From NCBI GenBank assembly GCA_963704855.1, contig CAVPHY010000010.1, forward strand, positions 1 to 64,000: a DNA stretch of 64,000 nucleotides. Direction: 5' to 3'. Shown here in pieces: positions 7,964 to 16,979 of this stretch (position 1 is its first letter; each line of letters begins with the position of its first letter). The stretch is from SZUA-36 sp963704855. Its GTDB lineage: Bacteria > Pseudomonadota > Gammaproteobacteria > Xanthomonadales > SZUA-36. Under the pieces are notes generated by a model, which saw nothing but the letters and a program-made list of their open reading frames with translations, had not been told where the DNA came from and did not search any database. The translations under genes were made by a program, and so were the position numbers.

Positions 7964-8995
7964 ATGCCAGGCACCGAACATCTTGACCAATATGCCCCAT
8001 CCAGGGCCCTGGACCGGGCACAAATCCCGAACCTGGACCTGGCCCCGCTGTTTGCCGATGACCTGGCCGCGCGCGATGAGTTGGAACAGCAAATCCGCGA
8101 TGCCTGTCTCAATACCGGGTTTTTCTACGTGCACAACAGCCGTATTGATAAGGGTGTAATTAAAAATGCGCTCGCGGCGGCGCAGGCGTTTTTTCAGACG
8201 CCCGATGACGGGCCGGTAAAACAGGCCGTGCATAACAGTCTTTTTGGTGAGAAAAAGGGCTGGGGCCCGATGTTTGGCGAGCCGGCCTACCAGCCAGGTA
8301 CGGTCGCGCATGTTGAATCCTTCGATCTTGGCCAGCAGCTCGATGAAAGGCGCTGCCGCGAGCTGGGTATCGAGCCCAACGTATGGCCGGATATTCCCGG
8401 GTTCAGGGTAGCCGTGCAGGCCTATTACGATGCTGTCACTTCGATGGCGCGCGCCCTGGGCGAGGTATTTTCCGGCATGCTGGGCATGGAGCGGAATTTC
8501 ATCAACCGCCACAGCGGTGAGCGTGCGCCGCGGACCATGCGGTTGTTGCACTACCCGGCCAACGATGCCCCGGTCAACGATGCCCCGGTCAACGATCGCA
8601 ACGTGGGGATTTCAGCGCACACCGATTTTGAGTGTTTCACCATCATCAACCAGACCGCCAGCGGGTTGGAGCTGACCAAAGCCGATGGCGAGTGGTGCCA
8701 GGCACCGGCGGACATTGGTACGTTTACCGTGATGCCCGGCGATATGCTGGAGCGCTTTTCGAATGGTTACCTGAAAGCCACCGGCCACCGCGTGGCGAAT
8801 ACCCCTTGGCAGCGGTTTTCAATGGTGTTGTTTTTTGCCGTGGATGGGGATTACGAAGTGGCGCCGCTTGGGCACTTAACCAGCCCGGTTAACCCCGCAC
8901 GTTATGCGCCCGTTACACAGAATGAGCATATAAGGATTGAGCTGGAGCGGGCGGCTGGCAATAAGTTGCTCATGGGTGACCCGGTTATCCCGTGA
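7964..8995 (+). CDS. 2-oxoglutarate/Fe(II) oxygenase, isopenicillin-N-synthase-like
   Basis: A cytoplasmic non-haem iron oxygenase of about 343 residues from the ATG at 7964; a longer TTG start at 7940 is possible. The N-terminal DIOX_N part includes CLNTGFFYVHNSRID. The C-terminal jelly-roll has the iron ligands HTD in ISAHTDFECFTI and His in KATGHRVANT, with Arg-x-Ser in QRFSMV for the co-substrate carboxylate. The substrate cannot be told; related proteins oxidise small metabolites. A 15-base unit is duplicated in tandem at 8561-8590, giving NDAPVNDAPVND just before the iron site. It precedes the ABC operon but has its own context. Confidence 0.87.
   Translation: MPGTEHLDQYAPSRALDRAQIPNLDLAPLFADDLAARDELEQQIRDACLNTGFFYVHNSRIDKGVIKNALAAAQAFFQTPDDGPVKQAVHNSLFGEKKGWGPMFGEPAYQPGTVAHVESFDLGQQLDERRCRELGIEPNVWPDIPGFRVAVQAYYDAVTSMARALGEVFSGMLGMERNFINRHSGERAPRTMRLLHYPANDAPVNDAPVNDRNVGISAHTDFECFTIINQTASGLELTKADGEWCQAPADIGTFTVMPGDMLERFSNGYLKATGHRVANTPWQRFSMVLFFAVDGDYEVAPLGHLTSPVNPARYAPVTQNEHIRIELERAAGNKLLMGDPVIP
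8561..8590 (+). repeat. In-gene 15-bp tandem duplication
   Basis: The unit aacgatgccccggtc occurs twice in tandem and keeps the reading frame, adding NDAPV to the oxygenase immediately before its iron-binding HTD motif. It looks like a recent slippage duplication. Confidence 0.85.
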
Positions 8996-9026
8996 TATCC
9001 TGAAAGCTTTCAGGAAAGGCATTGTT

Positions 9027-9692
9027 ATGCTCAGTCTCAGGTCCATTAGCAAGTCATATCACGATGGCGAGAGCGAGCTGCAGGTGCTCAGGGGTATCGA
9101 CCTGCACCTGGGGCCGGGCGAGAGCGTCGCGCTGCTCGGCGCCAGTGGCAACGGCAAGAGCACCCTTTTGCAAATCGCGGCCGGGCTGGAAAGCCCCGAT
9201 TCGGGTGAAGTCCTGATCTTGGGCCGTTCGCTGGCAATGCAGGGTGAACGCGAAATCGCCATGCTCAGACGGCGTCATCTCGGCTTTGTTTTCCAGCAGT
9301 TCAACCTGCTGCCGGGGCTCAATGTCAGCGACAACCTGTTGTTCCAGCGGCGGCTGAACCGTCTCCCCACGGACGATCCATGGATAGAGGAAATCACCTC
9401 GGTGCTCGGTCTTGCACCGCTCATGGGCAGACCGGTGGAGGTGCTCTCGAGCGGACAGCAACAGCGCGTCGCCATCGCGCGCGCACTGGCGCACCGTCCG
9501 CGGGTTTTGTTTGCCGACGAACCAACCGGCAACCTGCACGATACACTCAGCCGCCAGGTCATGGAGTTGATGGTGAAGCTGGTGGCCGAATCTGCCTGCA
9601 GCCTGTTACTGGTCACGCACAACCGTGAAATGGCGTCATACGCTGACCGGCAGCTGATGCTCGAAGAGGGCCATCTGCATGCGCTGGCCTGA
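9027..9692 (+). CDS. ABC transporter ATP-binding protein, LolD/MacB class (AttE-like)
   Basis: A 221-residue ATPase of the LolD/MacB class. It has Walker A GASGNGKST, Q-loop FVFQQFNLLPGL, signature LSSGQQQRVAIARAL (second Gly of LSGGQ replaced by Ser), Walker B VLFADEPTGNL and the switch His in LLVTHNREMA. It begins 29 bases after the oxygenase stop and is followed by an FtsX-type permease and an AttH-like lipoprotein. That order matches the attEFGH type of locus. It would power the permease to move or extract a lipid-like or small substrate at the inner membrane. The serine in the signature motif is unusual but tolerated in some ABC proteins. Confidence 0.9.
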   Translation: MLSLRSISKSYHDGESELQVLRGIDLHLGPGESVALLGASGNGKSTLLQIAAGLESPDSGEVLILGRSLAMQGEREIAMLRRRHLGFVFQQFNLLPGLNVSDNLLFQRRLNRLPTDDPWIEEITSVLGLAPLMGRPVEVLSSGQQQRVAIARALAHRPRVLFADEPTGNLHDTLSRQVMELMVKLVAESACSLLLVTHNREMASYADRQLMLEEGHLHALA

Positions 9693-9714
9693 GTTTAATC
9701 GCGGCTGAACCGGC

Positions 9715-12202
9715 GTGAATCTCAACGGCATCCTTTTAAGCCACTATCGCCGGCACCCCGTGCAGGCATTGTTCCTGCTCACGGGTATCATCGTCGCCAA
9801 CCTGTTACTGGCCGGCACGCTGTTGATCAATGCCCAGGCGCGCTCGAGTTACGCTGAGGGTGAACAGTATTTAAACGCCTCACCCGTGGGGCAGATACGG
9901 CAGAGAGATGGCACCCGGAACATCGACGAGCGTGATTATGTCAGCTTGCGCCGCCAGGGGTTTGACATGCTGGCGCCGTTGTTCCGGCAGATGCTGCGAA
10001 GCGAGGATGGTGAAGCGCTGGAACTGTTGGGGGTAGATGTTTTTGCCATGCCCCGCTCAGCCCGCACATTTGATTTTGGCAATGGTGACGGGCCGGCGGA
10101 TGGCAGCCTGATGAGTTTTGCATTTGCGCCTTACCAGTTGTGGGCCGCACCGGCCAGGTTTGAACAGCTTTCCGCCGGTGACGACGGCCGGATCAGGCTC
10201 GCATCCGGTGAAATACTGCCGCCGCTGGTGCCGGTGTCGAACCAGCAACTGGGTTACCGGCTGTTGATCGACATCGGGGCGCTGCAAGCGCTGAGCGGCA
10301 ACGATGATGCACTGACATCGATACTGGTGTTTCCGGCATCCGCTTTACAAATGAGCCAATTGCTGCGGGCCTTGCCGGCCTACCTTGAATACGTCGGCAA
10401 TAATGAAGCACCCGATCCCGCGGAACTGACACAAAGCTTTCACCTGAACCTTGCGGCGATGGGTCTGCTGGCCTTTGTCGTCGGCATCTTTCTGATCTAC
10501 AACGCGCTGGCGTTCAGTTACACCGACCGCCGCGACCTGATCCGCAAGCTGCGTCTCGCCGGTGTATTGAAAGCCGAGCTGACACGGGCATTGATGCTGG
10601 AACTGGCGCTTTTCCTGGCCGTGGGCACGCTGATCGGCGCCTGGCTGGGCGCGCAGATGGCCGCCTGGCTGCTACCCGGTGTCGGCCGCACACTGGCGCA
10701 GTTATACGGTGTTTACATCAGCTATCCCGACGCCCTGGTGCCCGCCGGCATCTGGCTGCCGGTCCTGATGACGTTGCTGGCCGCCGGGCTATGCGTCGTA
10801 TTGCCCCTGCGCGAGTCGCTCAATGCGCCGATGCTCGAACGTAAACAAGCCGGTTGGCAGTTGCACGCGGTGGTTCGCCGCGATCGCCTGATGGCGTTAT
10901 CGGGTTTGCTGCTGCTGGCCGTGGCGCTCGTGACCGGCTTTGTGACAAGCCACCTGTGGTCGGCGCTGGCCGGCATGGCCGCCCTGCTGCTGGGTTCTGC
11001 GCTATTGCTGCCACTGGTCCTGCGTCTGCTGATCGGGTTTCTTGAAATGCTGGCGCCGGCGCGTAACGCGCGTTTCTCGTGGCTGCTGGCGGATAGCCGC
11101 TGGTTGCTCGGGCCCGCATCCGTGGCGCTGATGGCGATGACACTGGCATTGGTCGCCAATAGCGGTCTGAATACGATGATCAGCAGTTTCCGGCAGGCAA
11201 CGGACGACTGGCTGGGTCAAAGACTCGTGGCCGATTTATACCTTCGAGGTGAAAACAGGGGCGCCGATCTCGCAGCCTGGATGGCGGACAGCTTTCCGCA
11301 ATTATCCGTAACCCAACGCTATCGCACCGCGCTGACACGCCGGCGGCCGGACAACGCGCCCGTCGCAGTCGAGGTGGTCAGCCTGCAGGAGGGCGAGCGT
11401 TTCCGTAACAGTGTCAGGCTGCTGCAGGGCGTCGCGGATGCTGCGGCAAAATTCCATGCCGGCGAAGGGCTGTATATCAGTGAACGCGCCTGGCGGCTCG
11501 ATGGCTGGCAGCCCGGGAGTTCCGTGCAGTTATGCCAGGATTTGGCCGATATACCCGTGCTGGGCGTCTACCGCGACTATGGCAATCCAAAATCGCAATG
11601 GATGGTCAACCGGCAGCTTTTCCAAAATTGCTGGCCGGATCTTTCAGCCTTGGGTCTCGCCGTGTATGGTCCGGCAGAATCTGACTGGGGACAAATCCGC
11701 ATGGCCATAGCTGAAAAATTCAACCTGGATGACGATGAGATCATCGATCAGGCCGAACTCAGGCAAGTTGGCCTGGCCGTCTTCGATCGCACCTTCATCG
11801 TCACCCAGGCGCTCAATACCCTGACCCTGTTGGTGGCGGCAATCGGTATCTTCTGCGCGATCAGCGCGATTCACCATCACCGCGTGGGCCAGCAGGCCCT
11901 GCTGGCCTGCCTGGGGTTGAGCCGGCGCGAACGCGGTGCGCTGTTGCTCGCGCAATGGGGATTGCTCGGCCTGTTGTGCATGGTGCTCGTCTGGCCGCTG
12001 GGTACGCTGCTCGCAGGCTTATCTCGGGATGGTGGTCACGCCGGCCGCCTTTGGCTGGAGTTTCCCCTTGCGTCTTGAATGGCAACATTACCTGGTGCTC
12101 GCCGTACTGGCCGCAGCGAGCCTGGTGCTGGCGGTGATACTGCCGTCCTTGAGATTGCTGTTTACCTCACCTGCCGCGCTGTTACGCGAGCAGAACGTAT
12201 GA
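9715..12202 (+). CDS. FtsX-like ABC permease (one frameshift near 12020)
   Basis: A large permease of about 829 residues with duplicated FtsX/MacB-type membrane units. It has an N-terminal membrane segment (LFLLTGIIVANLLLAGTLLI), an extracytoplasmic region, a membrane cluster at about residues 240-460, a second periplasmic domain and a C-terminal cluster. The start is GTG. The frame breaks near base 12020: removing one G from gcaggctt restores AYLGMVVTPAAFGW and continues to ALLREQNV at 12202. The total length, 2488 bases, is one over a multiple of three, consistent with a single inserted base. It works with the ATPase just upstream. The stop overlaps the AttH-like start as ATGA. Confidence 0.85.
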
Positions 12203-13389
12203 GAACAATGGGTGACGGGGTCAGAGTAAAGGGACAGAGTAAATTACTCTGTCCCTTTACTCTGACCCCACATCTGGTGCTCAGCGCACTGCTGCTATTG
12301 ACCAGTGGTTGCGGGCCGGCCGGGACAAATGACCGGGGCTCGGGGCTTGCCGTGCTGGCCCAGGGCGCCGATGGCTATGCACAGGCACGGCCGGGTCAGG
12401 CGCTGGTGTTTCCACGCGACCACGGGGCGCACCCCGATTACCGCATCGAGTGGTGGTACCTGACCGCCAACCTGCATGACGCTGCGGGGGAAAGTTACGG
12501 CGCACAGTGGACCCTGTTCCGCCTGGCCGTTCAAACACGTGATTCTTTCGGGCCCGGCTCCCCCGGGCCGCAGGGAAATGCCCAAAACAACCAGGTGTTC
12601 ATGGCGCATATGGCCATGACCACGCCCGGCGGCCACGTTTCGTTTCAGCGCTATGCACGTGGCGGCGAGGCCGGCGAAATGAGCCGGGCTGGCGTCACGA
12701 CCGCGCCATTTTCCGCCTGGCTGGACGACTGGGAATTACGCAGTACCGGCGATGAATGGTTGCCGCTGGAGGTGAAAGCGCGGCAGGACGATAACGCCAT
12801 GCACCTGCAACTACGCACCACGGCGCCGCTGGTCCTGCAGGGTGACGCGGGATTTTCGGCCAAGCACGCCGATGGCGGCGGTTCCTATTACTACAGCCAG
12901 CCATTCCTCAAAGCCAGCGGTCAGCTGACCATTGCCGGAGAAGTGATCCCCGTCGAGGGCGATGCCTGGCTGGACAGGGAGTGGAGCAGCCAGTTTCTGC
13001 AGCGCGGGCAGTCCGGCTGGGACTGGTTTTCGCTGCATCTCGAAAGCGGTGAAAAACTGATGTTGTTCCAGGTGCGCGGAGAACCCGGTGCCGAAAACTA
13101 CCTGCAGGGCGCCCTGATGGCGGCCGATGGCAGCACAACGCCGCTGGAGCCGGGACGGATACAACTTGTACCGGAGCAAACAAGCAAGGTCGCCGGCCGT
13201 GACCTGCCCCTGCACTGGCGCGTCTCCCTGCCGCAGGTCGGCCGCCAGTTCGACATCCAGGCCACGATTGAAAACCAGTGGATGGCGGTGGATTTTCCCT
13301 ACTGGGAGGGTACCGTAACGGTAAACGGGAGCGGGCCCGGCAACCGCGGCAAAGGCTACATGGAGCTAACCGGCTATGCCGTGGATTGA
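12199..13389 (+). CDS. AttH-like lipocalin (carotenoid 1,2-hydratase family) lipoprotein
   Basis: A secreted lipoprotein with two AttH/CrtC-like lipocalin halves. Family motifs are plain: FPRDHGAHPDYRIEWWYLTA near residue 72 and DAWLDREWSSQFL near residue 254. The lipobox is LLTSGC, with the hydrophobic core LVLSALLLL. The family is known from attEFGH loci, where it is the partner of an ABC permease, and the operon here fits. The ATG at 12199 overlaps the permease stop. Between this start and the signal core lies a 53-base perfect palindrome, translated as GVRVKGQSKLLCPFTLTP, which lengthens the n-region. A start inside or after the palindrome is possible but none is obvious. The substrate is unknown. 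Confidence 0.85.
   Translation: MRTMGDGVRVKGQSKLLCPFTLTPHLVLSALLLLTSGCGPAGTNDRGSGLAVLAQGADGYAQARPGQALVFPRDHGAHPDYRIEWWYLTANLHDAAGESYGAQWTLFRLAVQTRDSFGPGSPGPQGNAQNNQVFMAHMAMTTPGGHVSFQRYARGGEAGEMSRAGVTTAPFSAWLDDWELRSTGDEWLPLEVKARQDDNAMHLQLRTTAPLVLQGDAGFSAKHADGGGSYYYSQPFLKASGQLTIAGEVIPVEGDAWLDREWSSQFLQRGQSGWDWFSLHLESGEKLMLFQVRGEPGAENYLQGALMAADGSTTPLEPGRIQLVPEQTSKVAGRDLPLHWRVSLPQVGRQFDIQATIENQWMAVDFPYWEGTVTVNGSGPGNRGKGYMELTGYAVD
12217..12269. repeat. Perfect 53-bp palindrome of the dispersed repeat, inside a coding sequence (copy 7)
   Basis: The left arm, 12217-12242, is the exact reverse complement of the right arm, 12244-12269, with one base between them. Each arm carries the ggggtcagagtaaaggg motif. 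The element lies between the start codon and the signal peptide core of the AttH-like lipoprotein. It is read in the only frame that avoids the stops in tca-gag-taa and aca-gag-taa. A strong RNA hairpin would form just after the start codon and may control translation of the lipoprotein. Confidence 0.95.
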
Positions 13390-13484
13390 TGCAAAGACAC
13401 ATTCAGCAAATGCATCCCGCCCCTTCACCAAAGTACTTGCTTTACCTATACTCAGCGCCTCAAAAGAATAAGGAACACCCGCTT

Positions 13485-15521
13485 ATGATCCGTTTTCTCC
13501 TGGCCGCATTGGCCTTTCTCGTCTTCACCTCCACCACGCCCGCCTCTGAGCCCGTACCCAAAGAATCGTTGCTGGCGCCACCTGAAAACGCCACCCGCTA
13601 CGTCATCGTCTCCGATACCAACACGCATGGCGATGAATGGCGCTGGGAGACCGAAGACGGGGCAATCGCCTTTCGCAAATCCCAATCGCTGCGCGGCTGG
13701 ATTACCGAAACCGATGCGCTGGTGGTGCTGGGCTACGATGGCAAACCGCTGCGTATCCGGATTCGCGGTGTTACTCCCGAAGGAAATGCGGCTGAAGAAA
13801 TGGTAACCGATGAAAACGGCATCCGCTGGGATTCAGGCGCGGATAGAGGTACGGCGTTACTGGACGGCGGCTTTTACCTGACGAAGGGTGGACCGGACGC
13901 GATGTTTGGCCTGCTGGTCGAGCACATGCTCGATAAAGGTGAGGTACAGCTGTTGCCCAGTGGTACCGCCCGTTTGCGCGACGGCGGCACGCTGGCAATC
14001 AAGGATGAGGACGGTGACCTGGAGGCGCGGCTGATTTTCATCGAAGGGCTGCAGCCGGCACCCACCCCGGTGTGGGTGGATGACAAGGGCCGGCACCTGG
14101 CCAGCATCGGCTGGATGGGGTTGATGCGCGAAGGTTACCAGGAACACTTCAAGACCATGCGCAAGATGCAGGATGAAGCCTCACAACAGGCGGCAACATC
14201 CGTGGCCAGGCGCTTTCTCACCGAAGATGCCCGTCGCCCGTTGCTGATTGATAACGTGCGCATGTTCGATGCGGATGCGGGCCGGTTTGTCGAAAACCAG
14301 GCCGTCACCACGCAGGATGGCAAAATTACCGGGATCGGCCCGGCGGGCTCATTGACAGTCGCCGACGGCGGACGGGTACTGGATGGCCAGGGCAAAACAC
14401 TGGTGCCCGGCCTGTGGGATTCCCATAAGCACTACGACGATGGCTATGACCTGCTGGCCAATGTGGCCACTGGCATGACCAGCATCCGCAGCCCCGGTAA
14501 CTCGCTGGAAAAGCTGGTCTGGGCAAAGCAAGCACGCGCCGCGGGCAATCTGCTATCTCCGGAAGTGTTTGGTGCGATCATCATCGACCAGGATCATCCG
14601 CTCTCAGCCCAGGGCGCGACGCTCGTGAGCAGCGAGGAAGAGACCATTGCAGCGGTACAAACAGCCGCGGATGCAGGTTTGTGGGGCGTGAAGTTCTATA
14701 CCTCCATGAACCCCGAATGGATCGCGCCGGCGGCTGCTGAAGCGCATCGTCTTGGCCTGCATGTTCTCGGCCACGTGCCGGCCACCATGCGGCCGCTGGA
14801 AGCCGTGCGCGCGGGTTACGACGAGGTGACACACCTCAACTTCATCATCATGCAGGATCTGCCCCAGGAAGTGGTGGATGTTTCCAACACGGCCGCACGT
14901 TTCGAAGGGCCGGCACGCTATGCCAGGGATGTCGATCTGGATGGGCCGGTGATGACCGAATTCGTGGCTGAGCTAAAGCAACGCGGTACCTGGGTCGATC
15001 CGACGATCATGCTTTTTGAGGGCTCCTTCCTCAACGTTGAACCGGCGCTGCCGCCGGCTTTCGTGCCCTACGAGGGAACGCTGCCGGTGGTTTTCGAGCG
15101 CGCCCTGAAAACCGGCGGTTATCCGCTTTTCGGAGATGTTACCCGCGATGATTTCAGAAAGAGTTACGAAGTAATGGTGGCGCTGATCGGCAAGCTCAAT
15201 GAGGCGGAAGTACCCATCGTTGCCGGCACGGACGGCTGGGGGCCGGAGCTGGTACGCGAAATCGAAATCTACGAGCAGGCCGGCATGAGTAAGGCCCAGG
15301 CACTGCAGACGGCCACCATCAACCCGGCCCGGCTGGTGGGTATCGCCAACCGGACCGGTTCCATTGCCAAGGGCAAAGAGGCTGATCTGCTGCTGGTGAA
15401 TGGCGATGTCAGTGCCGATCTTGGCGCCCTGAGGCGTGTACACACGGTGGTCAGCGACGGCTACGTGATGGACGGCAATGCGCTACGCGCTGCAGCCGGG
15501 TTTTCGGGAATGCCACGCTGA
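13485..15521 (+). CDS. Exported amidohydrolase
   Basis: A 678-residue exported protein from the ATG at 13485 (a signal peptide follows: MIRFLLAALAFLVFTSTT, cut near PAS). The first about 250 residues form a beta-rich domain specific to this subgroup. A TIM-barrel amidohydrolase domain follows with the entry motif VPGLWDSHKHYDD (HxH metal pair as HKH), GVKFYTS (where a bridging lysine usually sits), HVLGHVP and VAGTDGWG (catalytic Asp). The C-terminal strand ends KGKEADLLLVNGD. Likely a metal-dependent hydrolase of imides, dipeptides or related amides in the periplasm. The substrate is open. There is no tight operon link to the AttH operon (95 bases apart). Confidence 0.85.
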   Translation: MIRFLLAALAFLVFTSTTPASEPVPKESLLAPPENATRYVIVSDTNTHGDEWRWETEDGAIAFRKSQSLRGWITETDALVVLGYDGKPLRIRIRGVTPEGNAAEEMVTDENGIRWDSGADRGTALLDGGFYLTKGGPDAMFGLLVEHMLDKGEVQLLPSGTARLRDGGTLAIKDEDGDLEARLIFIEGLQPAPTPVWVDDKGRHLASIGWMGLMREGYQEHFKTMRKMQDEASQQAATSVARRFLTEDARRPLLIDNVRMFDADAGRFVENQAVTTQDGKITGIGPAGSLTVADGGRVLDGQGKTLVPGLWDSHKHYDDGYDLLANVATGMTSIRSPGNSLEKLVWAKQARAAGNLLSPEVFGAIIIDQDHPLSAQGATLVSSEEETIAAVQTAADAGLWGVKFYTSMNPEWIAPAAAEAHRLGLHVLGHVPATMRPLEAVRAGYDEVTHLNFIIMQDLPQEVVDVSNTAARFEGPARYARDVDLDGPVMTEFVAELKQRGTWVDPTIMLFEGSFLNVEPALPPAFVPYEGTLPVVFERALKTGGYPLFGDVTRDDFRKSYEVMVALIGKLNEAEVPIVAGTDGWGPELVREIEIYEQAGMSKAQALQTATINPARLVGIANRTGSIAKGKEADLLLVNGDVSADLGALRRVHTVVSDGYVMDGNALRAAAGFSGMPR

Positions 15522-15654
15522 CCGGCAACCTAAGGAAAATTTGTGGTCTACGGGTGCATTTGCCCAAGGCAGTGATGATTCTCGCTTTGGTGTCAGTTTC
15601 AGGGCATTCATCGCAACAGGTGCCCAAACTAAAGAGCGTCCAGACCAGTCATCA

Positions 15655-15952
15655 CAACTTACGATTATGGCAGCTATTCTGTCCGCTATGAGAACTGGCA
15701 TTACATCCGTTATATCGACGATTCGGAGGAACTCTATAAGCTGGATTCCGTTCGGAGGAGTGGCACAACCTGGCCGCTGACGGCAAATTTACAGACACCA
15801 AACAGCACCTCGCAGGATTTATTCCATCAAACCCTATTGATCTGCCCGAAGTTTCCCTGATTGAACTTGATGAGCATCACGTTCCACCATTCAGGTCAAA
15901 AGAGTATTTTTTCAGCAAGGAACGGCAGGACTGGATGAAGAGGTTTGAATAG
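15655..15952 (+). pseudogene. Sulfatase C-terminal remnant
   Basis: The segment reads TYDYGSYSVRYENWHYIRYI, then DDSEELYKLDS, and after a one-base deletion EEWHNLAADGKFTDTKQHLA and finally QDWMKRFE before a TAG. This is the typical end of a type I sulfatase (R.ENWHYIRY...EELYDL..DP.EWHNLA). The catalytic N-terminal three quarters, including the formylglycine site, are missing and the remaining frame is broken. Nothing upstream at 15522-15650 continues the family. It is a truncated relic next to the intact amidohydrolase. Confidence 0.75.
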
Positions 15953-15965
15953 AGGTGGTTGTGTG

Positions 15966-16040
15966 TAAAAGGGGGCCGGATACGCTTATTCAAATTTCTT
16001 GTCAAATGACACAGCGAATAAATCTATTCGGCCCCTTTTT
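15966..16040. repeat. Palindromic dispersed repeat, gggccggata variant (copy 8)
   Basis: The left arm, aaaagggggccggatacg then cttattc, is answered by gaataaatctattcggcccc plus a T-run on the right, an imperfect inverted repeat spanning about 75 bases. It lies just beyond the stop codons of the VNG-repeat gene (minus) and the sulfatase remnant (plus), where it may serve as a transcription terminator in both directions. Confidence 0.6.
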
Positions 16041-16046
16041 AATGTT

Positions 16047-16652
16047 TCAGGAGCTACCAACCATTTTGACCTCATCACCGATGATCTCACCGATCCTGGC
16101 GGAATCGTGAAGCTCGAGTTCGACCGGCTGTTCGAAAATCAGGTCTCCGTGAACCACGACGTCCTGGCCGATTTCCACATGAACGGGCTTATGCCGACGG
16201 CCTGAACTCCAACCTTGGGGTGCCCGCACCACGACGTTGCCGGACACTTCTGACCCGCTCAGAATTCGCAACTGACCATTGACGGTCTCGACGTCACCTG
16301 CAACCCTGGCGTTTTCCAACAAGACACCGCCATTGACGGTTTCGACTTTACCACCCACTTCACAACCCGGCTGCAGTGAAATCGCGCCGTTGACCGCTTC
16401 GATACCCCTGTCAACCGTGACATCGTTACCCAGCTTGATGGAACCATTGACCGACTCGACAGAATTAACAAACGAATTGGCGCCGATATGAATCGAACCG
16501 TTGACCGAATCAACATCGCCGGCTGTCGAGTTGTCGGCGAGGCGGATACTTTTGTTCACCGTGCTGTAGCTGCCCGAAGCAACGGCCACTAGCGGCATTA
16601 CAAACAGAGCCGTCAATGCCAATGCGGTGAGAAACTTGAAATAAATCTTCAT
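16047..16652 (-). CDS. Secreted VNG-repeat (predicted beta-solenoid) protein
   Basis: A 201-residue exported protein with a signal peptide at residues 1-25 (FLTALALTALFVMPLVAVAS). Residues about 45-140 are five near-identical turns of 18-20 residues, each opening with V-(D/E)-S/A/T-VNG: DVDSVNGSIHIG, SVESVNGSIKLG, IEAVNGAISLQ, VETVNGGVLL and VETVNGQLRIL. The spacing and small-residue pattern predict a right-handed beta-solenoid, like bactofilin or DUF4097-type proteins. The C-terminal part adds a further strand set (VEIGQDVVVHGDLIF). Function is unknown; a structural or surface role is likely. It stands alone, with a palindromic repeat after its stop. Confidence 0.75.
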   Translation of the reverse strand: MKIYFKFLTALALTALFVMPLVAVASGSYSTVNKSIRLADNSTAGDVDSVNGSIHIGANSFVNSVESVNGSIKLGNDVTVDRGIEAVNGAISLQPGCEVGGKVETVNGGVLLENARVAGDVETVNGQLRILSGSEVSGNVVVRAPQGWSSGRRHKPVHVEIGQDVVVHGDLIFEQPVELELHDSARIGEIIGDEVKMVGSS

Positions 16653-16979
16653 TGTTCACTCCTGTAAATTTTCTGATGACCGTTTTGGCAGTTTCACCAT
16701 GTAAACGGCGCAATATCGAAGCTGCTGCCATGCCAACAGACTTAGGCAAGCTCACACGAACCCCCCGTGTTTTCGAATACTACCTTTGACGGTGGCGGTC
16801 GGCGATCGGTTTAAAAATTGTGGTAGTTGGGATCAGAATCAGGTGCCAGCGTCAGCTGACGTTTTGGTGTATACCGGGGTCAAATTTCTTTTTTATGCTG
16901 GAAGACTTGACATTGTATAATTCTTGTATAATTATAATAATGGTTACATCGGCTATTTACCATATATAGGAGAATATTT
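16653..16979. other. Intergenic region between divergent secreted-protein genes
   Basis: This 327-base gap must hold the promoters of the VNG-repeat gene (leftward) and the first fasciclin gene (rightward). A ggggtcaaatttctt segment at 16876-16890 resembles a fragment of the dispersed repeat family (compare 15990). The only clear control signals are those listed at 16907-16938. I see no gene. Confidence 0.5.
16907..16938 (+). promoter_or_regulatory. Promoter with tandem TTGTATAA operator, fasciclin gene 1
   Basis: A -35-like TTGACA (16907-16912) is followed at once by two direct copies of TTGTATAA (16913-16920 and 16924-16931), exactly 11 bases apart, or one helical turn. A TATAAT-like box (16933-16938) follows. 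The same 11-base tandem motif, in the opposite orientation, lies next to a TTGACA upstream of the second fasciclin gene (45382-45408). A shared regulator binding one face of the helix is a reasonable inference. Confidence 0.55.

Noticed and set aside
12217..12269. The 53-bp palindrome as a simple transcription terminator of the permease gene
   Set aside because: No T-run follows either arm, and the element lies after the coupled start codon inside the next coding sequence; attenuation is possible but not a standard terminator.
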